5,014 nt of DNA from positions 1 to 5,014 of the forward strand of contig CAJZFK010000058.1 in NCBI GenBank assembly GCA_915070155.1, read 5' to 3'. The stretch is from an uncultured Candidatus Saccharibacteria bacterium. Lineage in GTDB: Bacteria; Patescibacteriota; Saccharimonadia; Saccharimonadales; Saccharimonadaceae. Below the pieces are notes generated by a model that was not told where the DNA came from, ran no database searches, and worked only from the letters and a program-made list of their open reading frames with translations. Each line of letters opens with the position of its first letter. The first letter of the stretch is position 1. Below, one piece after another: positions 1 to 5,014 of this stretch. A program made the translations under genes and the position numbers.

Positions 1-60
1 TCAGGTGTTCAAGACCAGCCTGGCCAACATGGTGAAACCCCATCTCTACTAAAAAAAAAA
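1..60 (+). mobile_element. Human Alu (AluS-like) fragment, left monomer, sense strand; probable contamination or chimeric join
   Basis: Bases 1-55 match the primate Alu left-monomer segment that contains AGACCAGCCTGGCCAACATG and GTGAAACCCC and ends in TCTCTACTAAAAA. From memory of the AluS consensus I count three differences, at positions 6, 11 and 42; the last two are CpG-to-CpA changes, the usual decay of genomic Alu copies. The consensus should continue TACAAAAATTAGCC after CTACTAAAAA, but here a ten-A run (51-60) leads into TGTAACACAG, which is not Alu. The join therefore lies in or just after the A run. Alu elements are primate-specific SINEs, so this is host DNA joined to a bacterial contig in library preparation or assembly. 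The exact bacterial boundary cannot be fixed by eye, and a few tens of bases after 60 could also be human. Confidence 0.93.
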
Positions 61-99
61 TGTAACACAGCAAAGAGCAGACTGTTTCTTCCTGATGTT

Positions 100-300
100 A
101 TGCGTAAAGTAGCTAAACATGATAGGGATATTAACTTATTGAATGAGGCGATTAGGTTGTACAAGGAAATTATCAATAGTAAACCTAAGTATGATAGCTT
201 GGCTGTAGGGAAGTTAAGGGCTGCCGAAAAGTTGCTGAGGTCTATGAAGGCTGCTGGTGCGATTGTGCGCGATGATACCTGTGATAAAATTAGTGAATAA
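100..300 (+). CDS. Small hypothetical protein, probably 5'-truncated at the chimeric join
   Basis: I do not recognise this protein. From the first ATG it has 66 residues, is charged, and is probably mostly alpha-helical (LLNEAIRLYKEIINSKPKYD, then KLRAAEKLLRSMKAAGA). The spacing of the first helix weakly recalls a TPR helix, but one helix pair proves nothing. There are no membrane segments or cysteine clusters. The ATG at 100 has no Shine-Dalgarno in the preceding ~20 bases. The frame is open upstream through LFLPDV and the A run to base 1, so the true start is probably lost and the ATG may be internal. TAA at 298-300 is followed 27 bases later by mscL on the same strand, so the two are likely co-transcribed. 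A weak TTGTGC (263-268) / TAAAAT (285-290) pair, 16 bases apart, could also serve mscL. The reading frame is probably genuine; the start is uncertain. Confidence 0.55.
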   Translation: MRKVAKHDRDINLLNEAIRLYKEIINSKPKYDSLAVGKLRAAEKLLRSMKAAGAIVRDDTCDKISE

Positions 301-310
301 ATATCTAATA

Positions 311-317
311 AAAGGAG
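311..317 (+). promoter_or_regulatory. Shine-Dalgarno of mscL
   Basis: AAAGGAG lies 10 bases before the ATG at 328. It supports that start and hence the unusual long N-terminal tail of the MscL protein, because no comparable site precedes the internal Met46 codon. Confidence 0.75.
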
Positions 318-327
318 TTTTATAGTT

Positions 328-777
328 ATGAAATCTTCAGAATCAACTAAAGGTTCAAAAGTATCAGCTAAGAAATTAGCTTCGAAGAGTGTAAAAGCCG
401 CCGCGAAAGTTGCCGCTCTTAAGGAGAAGAAAATTGCGGGTACAGTGATAAAAGACACTCACATGGCTGGATTTGTTAATTTTATTCGCGAACAGGGCGT
501 TGTCGGTATGGCGGTTGGTTTGGCAATCGGTACCGCAGCTGGTGATACTGTGAAAAAATTGGTAACAGCATTTATTGATCCGCTAGTGCAGTTGGTTGTC
601 GGCTCTCAGCAAGGGTTGCAGTCAGCTTCATTCACAGTTGAAGTTGCTGGACGTAAAGGTGAGTTTTTATACGGCGCATTTGTTAGCTCGTTAATTACGT
701 TGATAGCTGTTGCATTTGTTGTATATGCAATCATTCACTTCTTCAAACTCGATAAATTAGATAAGAAAAAGGATTAA
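328..777 (+). CDS. mscL: Large-conductance mechanosensitive channel MscL family, with basic N-terminal extension
   Basis: MscL forms a homopentameric inner-membrane pore that opens under membrane tension and releases solutes during hypo-osmotic shock. The protein has 149 residues. Residues 47-93 fit the family's S1 helix and first transmembrane helix: GFVNFIREQGVVG, then the glycine-rich packing stretch AVGLAIGTAAG (62-72), then TAFIDPLVQLVVG, matching the family pattern AVGVIIGAAFG...IIMPxxGLLxGG. A short periplasmic loop (about 93-115) holds the usual Y-G-F turn as LYGAFVSS. TM2 spans about 118-139. Two features are unusual: about 45 Lys/Ala/Ser-rich residues precede S1, and the chain stops soon after TM2 at FFKLDKLDKKKD, without the family's C-terminal helical bundle. 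Both ends should face the cytoplasm. The start is supported by AAAGGAG at 311-317. The gene is convergent with pyrH, 4 bases between stops. The family call is firm; gating behaviour is not predictable. Confidence 0.9.
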   Translation: MKSSESTKGSKVSAKKLASKSVKAAAKVAALKEKKIAGTVIKDTHMAGFVNFIREQGVVGMAVGLAIGTAAGDTVKKLVTAFIDPLVQLVVGSQQGLQSASFTVEVAGRKGEFLYGAFVSSLITLIAVAFVVYAIIHFFKLDKLDKKKD

Positions 778-781
778 AACC

Positions 782-1486
782 TTAACTAATAAGCGTGCCT
801 ACTGATTCTCCGCGGGTTGCGCGGAGAATATTTCCGTCTGTAAGCAAATCACAAATTACAACTGGAATGTGCTCGTCCATAGCTAACCCAATTGCCGCCT
901 TATCCATAACGGCAATGTTAGGATTTGTTAGGGCTTCCTGGTAAGATAAATGATCAATTTTTACGGCGTCAGGGAATTTCATAGGATCTTTATCATAAAC
1001 TCCGTCGACTTTCGTTGTTTTAATTACGGCGTCACATTGCATTTCTAGTGCTAAGTTTAAGGCTGCGGTATCGGTGGTCAGGAACGGCCGGCCAGTGCCA
1101 CAAGCCACAATGACAATGCGGTTTTTCTTAATATGGCTAATTGCGCGTCGGAAAGTATAGTGGTCAATAAATTGATTCACTTCAACCGTAGATAATGCGC
1201 GAGTTGGTAATCCTGCGTCATTTAATACGTCAGCTAGAGCAATTGCATTCATTAGCGTAGAAAGCATGCCGATATTATGTGCGGAAACAGGTTGAATTCC
1301 GTGACCGATGATTTGATTACCGCGAACGTAATTGCCACCGCCAACCATAATAACAATTTCAGCCCCGTCGTCCAGCGCTGGTCGAATTTGTTCGGCAATC
1401 CAGCGAGCGCGTTTTGGGTCAAAGCCGCTGGCGAATTCGCCTTGAAGTTGTTCACCTGAGAGTTTAAGGAGAATACGTTTGGTCAT
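782..1486 (-). CDS. pyrH: UMP kinase (uridylate kinase)
   Basis: PyrH is the cytosolic bacterial UMP kinase of the amino-acid-kinase fold: UMP + ATP to UDP + ADP, the essential step in pyrimidine nucleotide synthesis after UMP. It is usually hexameric, activated by GTP and inhibited by UTP. The protein has 234 residues, close to the family norm. Visible motifs are RILLKLSGE (4-12, with phosphate-binding Lys8), VGGGNYVRG (48-56, UMP/phosphate loop), GMLSTLMNAIAL (73-84), GTGRPFLTTDTAA (130-142, UMP binding), KTTKVDGVYDKDP (156-168, ATP site) and AVMDKAA (192-198). All key motifs are intact. The ATG at 1486 fits the family N-terminus. No Shine-Dalgarno precedes it; a -10-like TATGAT sits 11 bases upstream, suggesting a very short leader. 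The gene stands alone on its strand here, without the common tsf or frr neighbours. Confidence 0.97.
   Translation of the reverse strand: MTKRILLKLSGEQLQGEFASGFDPKRARWIAEQIRPALDDGAEIVIMVGGGNYVRGNQIIGHGIQPVSAHNIGMLSTLMNAIALADVLNDAGLPTRALSTVEVNQFIDHYTFRRAISHIKKNRIVIVACGTGRPFLTTDTAALNLALEMQCDAVIKTTKVDGVYDKDPMKFPDAVKIDHLSYQEALTNPNIAVMDKAAIGLAMDEHIPVVICDLLTDGNILRATRGESVGTLIS
805..829 (+). terminator. Perfect 10-bp hairpin inside the pyrH 3' end; candidate terminator for mscL
   Basis: ATTCTCCGCG (805-814) and CGCGGAGAAT (820-829) are exact inverted repeats around the 5-base loop GGTTG. On the + strand the hairpin starts 28 bases after the mscL stop and is followed by ATATTTCC, a weak T tract. The mscL-pyrH gap is only 4 bases, so any mscL terminator must lie within pyrH; this is the strongest hairpin I noticed there. 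On the - strand the same bases encode the last part of PyrH (around ILRATRGES) and are not followed by a T run. Termination is therefore inferred, more plausibly for mscL than for pyrH. Confidence 0.5.
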
Positions 1487-1497
1487 GACACCAGTGT

Positions 1498-1503
1498 ATC
1501 ATA
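1498..1503 (-). promoter_or_regulatory. Candidate -10 box of pyrH (near-leaderless transcript)
   Basis: Read on the minus strand the bases are TATGAT, five of six matching TATAAT, and end 11 bases before the pyrH ATG. A start about 7 bases downstream would give a leader of only about 4-5 bases, consistent with the absence of a Shine-Dalgarno. The -35 region at 17-base spacing (ATTTAT) is poor, so this rests on the -10 box and its position. Confidence 0.4.
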
Positions 1504-1562
1504 GCGCGCTTGAAAATAACATAAATGCAAAAGGGAGGCGGCAGTGTAATACAAATTGCGAT

Positions 1563-1613
1563 TTGCTATACAAATATTCGTTTTTTAAGTTAGACAAACT
1601 AGACAAGAAAAAG
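1563..1613 (+). pseudogene. Echo of the MscL C-terminal tail; possible relic of a second mscL copy
   Basis: In one frame this stretch reads LLYKYSFFKLDKLDKKK, against VVYAIIHFFKLDKLDKKK at the end of MscL. Allowing a one-codon gap, 12 positions agree, including 11 in a row. Over the 33 core bases (1581-1613 versus 739-771) 25 are identical, and all eight differences are synonymous, which suggests past selection on protein rather than recent DNA duplication. The surrounding frame (TTG 1479 to TGA 1661) has no MscL pore sequence, and its stop overlaps the helicase promoter, so it is not an intact gene. An AAGGAG lies 7 bases before TTG 1479, but it is the reverse complement of the pyrH codons for Ile-Leu-Leu and probably coincidental. 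Chance similarity in A-rich Lys/Asp coding sequence cannot be excluded. Confidence 0.35.
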
Positions 1614-1628
1614 CTAAGACGCTTACGT

Positions 1629-1657
1629 TTGCTATTTTACTTTCTCCTGTCTACAAT
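1629..1657 (+). promoter_or_regulatory. Sigma70-type promoter of the helicase gene
   Basis: TTGCTA (1629-1634, four of six to TTGACA) and TACAAT (1652-1657, five of six to TATAAT) are separated by 17 bases, the preferred spacing. Transcription would start near 1664 and give a leader of about 17 bases holding the Shine-Dalgarno. No operator is evident. Confidence 0.6.
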
Positions 1658-1667
1658 GTGAGTATAA

Positions 1668-1672
1668 AGGAG
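1668..1672 (+). promoter_or_regulatory. Shine-Dalgarno that sets the GTG start of the helicase
   Basis: AGGAG, within TAAAGGAGAGAG, lies 8 bases before the GTG at 1681. It selects this GTG over the overlapping out-of-frame GTG at 1679 and the out-of-frame ATG at 1688. Confidence 0.75.
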
Positions 1673-1680
1673 AGAGTAGT

Positions 1681-4227
1681 GTGAAAGATGGAGTTCGGCG
1701 GCCGGGCTATTTACGTAGATCGCAAGAACCTAGCAGTAGTCATTTATTGAGTCGAAATATTGAAAGACCCAGTCAACCGTCGTATAGTTATGGTGAACCG
1801 CCCGAACAGAGGCGACAGCGTTTAAAAGAATTGCGGGAACGGTACGGTAAACTACCGGAAACTACTTTTGCTGACTATGATCTTGGTGACAAAAAATTAC
1901 CTGCATATAAGCACAAAGCAGAGATATTAGACACATTATCGGAAAGTAAAATATCCTGGCTGTGCGGACCGACGGGTAGTGGTAAAACGACACAAACCGC
2001 TCAGTATGCACTGGAGCGGTTTGATCGTGTCGTGGTGTTGATGCCGCGGCGGGTTATCGTCGATAATGTTACTGAATATGTCGAGAAGAGTTTGCGTGAA
2101 CAGCTTGGCGAACAATATCCTAATCACTTGGTGGGCAAGATTCACGGACGTGCCACTGAAGCGACGCCGGACACTAGGCTCTGTTTCATGACTCCAGCAA
2201 CGTTTACGAAAAAGCTGGAACAATTTTCTAGCGACTGGCAGGACGAAAAGACGCTTATCCTGGTTGATGAAATACATGAAGCCAATTTGGAGATGGAATT
2301 TGCTACCGCTCTGGCGGCAAAATCGATAGAGAATACCGGCAAATGGCATATGGCTTTTTCTAGTGCCACGCCTGATACAGAAGTTTCTCAGGCGATGTAC
2401 GAAGATATTAATGGGTCAGAACTACCAGTCGTAACCATTGAGGGTCGGCCGCATGATATTGATATTGAAGAAGATAAGGTGAATACCGTATCCGAAGCCT
2501 ACCTTGAATATGGTAAGGACTCGAAAAAATCATTAATCTTTGTTGAAGGCGTGAGGAGTATTGATGAGACCATTGCGTCAATCAAACGTCATACTCGCCA
2601 TCAATCCGGGAAAATACGATTTTTCAAACTACATTCTGGCATATCAGAAGCTGCGCGCCGAGAGATTTTTACTTCCAAACCAGCAGAAGATGAGTCGTTT
2701 GTCATCGTTTCGACCTCGGCTGGACAGTCTGGTATTACCATTCCCGAGGTTGATTTGGTGCTGTCAAATGGACTGACGAAGAGTAAAGAAATTGGTGAAG
2801 AGGGCACGGAGGGGTTGCCACCTCGATTGTGTACTCAAGCAGAGCTGATGCAGCAGGCGGGGCGGGGCGGTCGTGATATTGATGGCGCTAAGTTTGTATT
2901 GGCTCGTCCGATATCTTACGATAAGATTTATTTGCCAGATGAGCTGAAAGGATTTTATGATATTGCGTCCCGCGAACAGCATATTCCACCGGAGATATAT
3001 CACACGAATATTGTGCGCAACGTTTTGTCGGCTATCCATCTGAATGGTGATTTTGAGGATCTGAACCGATACCTGATGCATCCTGTTGCTAGTAAAAAAG
3101 TTATTCAAGAGTCGTACGATTTGCTGGAAACCCTGGAAGCAATTGATGGAGAGGGACAGATCACAAAAATTGGTGAGTTTATGGATAGTTTACCATTGTC
3201 GCCAGAACTTTCTCGGTCATTAGCAGAAATGATTAAGAATGGGGGAAGCTTACGTGAAGTGTTGGCATTATCGGCCATGGCAGCCTCCGTCTCGGGTGGT
3301 GGCTTTGCCGCCTGGCATCAACCAAAGGAATTGTTCCAGGAATTTGTTAGCCCCGATACAACAGATGACTTTTTTGCCGAATACGATGCTTTTTTGAAAA
3401 CCAGAGAGATTTATGACGGCTGTCGTACTAACAATGACGTCTACCTGACTAATGGTATTGATCCCAATAAGGCGGATAATATTCACTATCAATTTAGTAA
3501 AATATGTCGGCGCCTGTCGGTTAATCCAAACGATATCAACATGGGTGAACTAAACAGCGAGGAAAAACACAATATATCGGTGGCTTTGGTGCGCGGGTTT
3601 CAGGAATTATTGTATACCAAAGCTGGTAGTCGGCGCATTGGACGAACAACGGTCAACCAATACACCAACATTCACACTGGCGAACGTGGTATTTCTGAGT
3701 ATGAAATTAGTTCGCACAGCTTAGTGCGACGTATGGGCTCGGAGGCGTTGACGTTAGTGCTGGCTTTACCGTGGTGGTATGATGCGCATGATGGTCGTCG
3801 ATACACACTCAACACAATTTTACCAGTAACCAAGAATCAAGTTGCTCAAGCCTTGAGTAGCAGCGCTGTGTCTGAATCCCTTGGTGATAGAGTTGCTCCT
3901 AATGGTGACTTGGTTCGTGTGACGCGGCCGAAAGTCGGCTCGCTGATACTCGGTCCAGAGCGGCAGCAAAAAATCCCCGCCATAACAGATGAGCAAATCG
4001 CGCTGATAGTGGACGCAATGAAAAACAAGGCTAATAAACAAGTAAGAGTATTGTTTGATTTACAACATCAGCGAGTTATCACCAAGGGTCAATTGCATCA
4101 GGTCCTAGACGGGTCTGCGGTAAATAGTCACAATGTCCATGAGGCGGAGGCTAAGGTTTGGGCTGAAGTGCAGAATGTGTTAACGAGCGAGCAGCAAGAA
4201 GCTTTTTATGGTCAGATAAACAGATAA
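1681..4227 (+). CDS. DEAH/DExH-box ATP-dependent RNA helicase, HrpB/HrpA-like
   Basis: This superfamily 2 helicase should use ATP to unwind or remodel RNA or RNA-protein complexes in the cytoplasm; its substrate is unknown. The protein has 848 residues, about HrpB length. After a polar, probably disordered N-terminal ~45 residues come GPTGSGKTT (96-104, Walker A), MPRR (121-124, motif Ia), VDEIH (195-199, motif II with I for the A of DEAH), SAT (228-230, motif III), STSAGQSGITIPEVD (344-358, motif V) and QQAGRGGR (391-398, motif VI with arginine fingers). Next is a winged-helix/ratchet region (about 440-535, with ITKIGEFMDSLPLSPELSRSL), then a C-terminal part (about 630-760) that resembles the OB-like end of HrpB only weakly. 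All ATPase motifs are intact. The GTG start has a good Shine-Dalgarno and promoter. orn follows after 19 bases, giving an RNA-metabolism pair. The helicase call is firm; HrpB versus another DEAH subgroup is not. Confidence 0.92.
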   Translation: MKDGVRRPGYLRRSQEPSSSHLLSRNIERPSQPSYSYGEPPEQRRQRLKELRERYGKLPETTFADYDLGDKKLPAYKHKAEILDTLSESKISWLCGPTGSGKTTQTAQYALERFDRVVVLMPRRVIVDNVTEYVEKSLREQLGEQYPNHLVGKIHGRATEATPDTRLCFMTPATFTKKLEQFSSDWQDEKTLILVDEIHEANLEMEFATALAAKSIENTGKWHMAFSSATPDTEVSQAMYEDINGSELPVVTIEGRPHDIDIEEDKVNTVSEAYLEYGKDSKKSLIFVEGVRSIDETIASIKRHTRHQSGKIRFFKLHSGISEAARREIFTSKPAEDESFVIVSTSAGQSGITIPEVDLVLSNGLTKSKEIGEEGTEGLPPRLCTQAELMQQAGRGGRDIDGAKFVLARPISYDKIYLPDELKGFYDIASREQHIPPEIYHTNIVRNVLSAIHLNGDFEDLNRYLMHPVASKKVIQESYDLLETLEAIDGEGQITKIGEFMDSLPLSPELSRSLAEMIKNGGSLREVLALSAMAASVSGGGFAAWHQPKELFQEFVSPDTTDDFFAEYDAFLKTREIYDGCRTNNDVYLTNGIDPNKADNIHYQFSKICRRLSVNPNDINMGELNSEEKHNISVALVRGFQELLYTKAGSRRIGRTTVNQYTNIHTGERGISEYEISSHSLVRRMGSEALTLVLALPWWYDAHDGRRYTLNTILPVTKNQVAQALSSSAVSESLGDRVAPNGDLVRVTRPKVGSLILGPERQQKIPAITDEQIALIVDAMKNKANKQVRVLFDLQHQRVITKGQLHQVLDGSAVNSHNVHEAEAKVWAEVQNVLTSEQQEAFYGQINR

Positions 4228-4233
4228 CGAGTG

Positions 4234-4239
4234 TATAAT
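4234..4239 (+). promoter_or_regulatory. Consensus -10 box of orn, placed for a leaderless mRNA
   Basis: A perfect TATAAT ends 7 bases before the orn ATG at 4247. A start 7-8 bases downstream would fall on or next to the A of that ATG, giving a leaderless transcript. The intervening TAGATAGT-like bases hold no Shine-Dalgarno. The -35 at 17-base spacing (GTCAGA, inside the helicase 3' end) is weak. Readthrough from the helicase gene could add a second, leadered transcript. Confidence 0.55.
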
Positions 4240-4246
4240 AGATAGT

Positions 4247-4789
4247 ATGAGTAAGGCGAAAAAGATTTTATGGGTGGATTTGGAGATGACTGGATTGGAT
4301 CCAGTACGTGATGAGATTTTGGAAGTAGCGGCAATTGTGACAGATTGGAACTTTAAGGAAATTGCGACGTACGAAGGAATTGTGCGTCACGATTCGGAAA
4401 AGCTGGCTAAGCTGTTAGATCGAAATGCTGGTTTTTGGAATGAGCATCCGGAAGCGCGACGCGGGCTGGAGGAGCAGAATGAATCAGGTAAGCCTTTGGC
4501 GGAAATAGAACGCGAATTGTTGGCGTTTTGTGATGAGCATTTTGCGGGTGAAACGAAGATTTTGTTAGCAGGCAATTCAATTCATCAGGATCGTCGATTT
4601 ATTGACCAATGGTGGCCAACGTTGTCAAAAAAACTACACTATCGCGTGTTGGATGTGAGCGCTTGGAAGGTTGTGTTTGAAGGTAAATACGGTAAGAAAT
4701 TCGCCAAGCCAGAAGATCATCGAGCACTGGAAGACATCCGCGGTAGCATTATGGAACTTGAATATTATTTGAAAAAGGTGAAAGTATGA
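4247..4789 (+). CDS. orn: Oligoribonuclease (DEDDh 3'-5' exoribonuclease)
   Basis: Orn is a cytosolic, usually dimeric exonuclease that degrades 2-5 nt RNAs left by other RNases, including pGpG from cyclic-di-GMP breakdown, to mononucleotides. The 180 residues match family length. The signature WVDLEMTGLDP (9-19) supplies Asp11 and Glu13. GNSIHQDRRFID (109-120) supplies Asp115. HYRVLDVS (131-138) is the conserved middle block, and HRALEDIRGSI (158-168) supplies His158 and Asp163. All DEDDh metal-binding and catalytic residues are present. A perfect TATAAT lies immediately upstream and there is no Shine-Dalgarno, so a leaderless start is likely. The stop TGA overlaps the next gene's ATG (ATGA at 4786-4789), implying translational coupling. 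The preceding helicase could supply unwound RNA to the same turnover pathway, but that link is inferred from position only. Confidence 0.97.
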   Translation: MSKAKKILWVDLEMTGLDPVRDEILEVAAIVTDWNFKEIATYEGIVRHDSEKLAKLLDRNAGFWNEHPEARRGLEEQNESGKPLAEIERELLAFCDEHFAGETKILLAGNSIHQDRRFIDQWWPTLSKKLHYRVLDVSAWKVVFEGKYGKKFAKPEDHRALEDIRGSIMELEYYLKKVKV

Positions 4790-5014
4790 CGCATAAACAA
4801 TTTGAAGAATTTATCCTGAGTTTGCCGGGCGTATGGCTGGATTATCCATTTGGCGAGGATATTGCGGTGTATAAATTTGGTAGAGATAATGACGGTGCTG
4901 GGAAAATGGTGGCATTGGTGACGGAAGGTTCAAAGCCGCTCAGAGTAAGCCTAAAATGCGATCCGTTGTTGGCGCAGAATTTACGAGAAAAATACGAAAC
5001 GGTTTTACCGGGCT
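4786..5014 (+). CDS. MmcQ/YjbR-family protein, 3' end cut by the window
   Basis: The ATG overlaps the orn stop (ATGA), with AGGTG at 4776-4780 as a weak ribosome site, so translation is probably coupled to orn. The visible 76 residues begin MTHKQFEEFILSLPGV and contain LDYPFGEDIAVYKFG, KMVALV and SLKCDPLLAQNLREKYETVLPG. This is the pattern of the MmcQ/YjbR family (CyaY-like fold): a short N-terminal helix, a W/Y-P-F-G-x-x-x-x-V-F/Y-K strand, and a L-K-x-D/S-P motif followed by a helix and a P-G turn. Members are small (about 110-120 residues), single-domain, cytosolic proteins often annotated as DNA-binding; their biochemical role is not established. The C-terminal third, usually with a conserved W and a final helix, lies beyond the window. 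The truncation is a window-edge effect, not gene decay. Confidence 0.85.
   Translation, partial: MTHKQFEEFILSLPGVWLDYPFGEDIAVYKFGRDNDGAGKMVALVTEGSKPLRVSLKCDPLLAQNLREKYETVLPG

Noticed and set aside
1..60. True horizontal transfer of Alu into a bacterium
   Set aside because: Only a partial element is present, ending in an A-run microhomology near a contig edge; contamination or chimerism explains it far more simply.
9..458. 149-codon minus-strand frame
   Set aside because: Its N-terminal part is translated antisense Alu, and the rest is antisense to the small gene and mscL; it has no ribosome site or family resemblance.
1466..1471. AAGGAG as a Shine-Dalgarno
   Set aside because: It lies on the plus strand inside the pyrH 5' coding region and is explained by the conserved RILLKLSG codons.
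1479..1661. 60-codon plus-strand frame with TTG start and an AAGGAG 7 bases upstream, as an intact gene
   Set aside because: The AAGGAG is the complement of the pyrH codons for Ile-Leu-Leu, the frame overlaps the pyrH start, and its stop lies over the helicase promoter. Only the MscL-like peptide was kept, as a possible relic.
1487..1680. tRNA, riboswitch, CRISPR or attachment site in the divergent intergenic region
   Set aside because: No cloverleaf, repeat-spacer pattern or conserved aptamer is visible. The 9-base near-tandem TTAGACAAA/CTAGACAAG is explained by the KLDKLDK coding pattern.
1936..2349. Long minus-strand frames opposite the helicase (also 2764-3108, 3268-3492, 3820-4041)
   Set aside because: They are antisense shadows of a strongly supported helicase and have no recognisable domains.
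4787..4789. Recoded TGA (UGA = glycine), as in Gracilibacteria or Absconditabacteria
   Set aside because: TGA ends orn at the family-expected length and overlaps the next ATG, while the other genes run to full length with TAA stops and no internal TGA.

Overview
The window looks like the end of a bacterial contig with a short piece of human DNA attached. The first ~55-60 bases are an Alu fragment (sense strand, AluS-like left monomer). Everything after about position 61 reads as dense, moderately AT-rich bacterial DNA with short intergenic gaps. The gene complement (MscL, PyrH, an HrpB-like DEAH helicase, oligoribonuclease, MmcQ/YjbR) and the protein style suggest a host-associated member of the Candidate Phyla Radiation, most likely Saccharibacteria (TM7) from a human sample. 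That placement is inference from general resemblance, not a database result. TGA is used as a stop (end of orn) and does not interrupt the genes, so the UGA=Gly code of Gracilibacteria/Absconditabacteria does not apply.

Layout. (1) 1-60: Alu fragment ending in a ten-A run. (2) To 300: a small, probably 5'-truncated hypothetical gene whose frame runs open back into the Alu. (3) 328-777 (+): an MscL-family channel with an unusual Lys/Ala-rich N-terminal tail and a very short C-terminus. (4) 782-1486 (-): pyrH, UMP kinase, converging on mscL with 4 bases between the stop codons; a perfect 10-bp hairpin lies inside the 3' end of pyrH. (5) 1487-1680: divergent intergenic region with a probable pyrH -10 box, a peptide-level echo of the MscL tail, and a good promoter plus Shine-Dalgarno for the next gene. 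(6) 1681-4227 (+): 848-residue DEAH-box RNA helicase. (7) 4247-4789 (+): orn, oligoribonuclease, with a perfect TATAAT directly before its ATG. (8) 4786-5014 (+): MmcQ/YjbR-family gene overlapping orn by ATGA and cut by the window end.

How the genes fit together. PyrH supplies UDP for RNA synthesis. The helicase and Orn both act on RNA (duplex or RNP remodelling, and removal of 2-5 nt end products), so their adjacency fits an RNA-turnover neighbourhood. MscL is an osmotic safety valve. These are mostly housekeeping genes and I see no convincing new defence or mobile system. The observations most worth checking are the Alu-bacterial chimera and the false fusion ORF it creates, the apparently leaderless promoters of orn and pyrH, the hairpin inside the pyrH coding sequence, the rearranged MscL tails, and the repeated FFKLDKLDKKK peptide.
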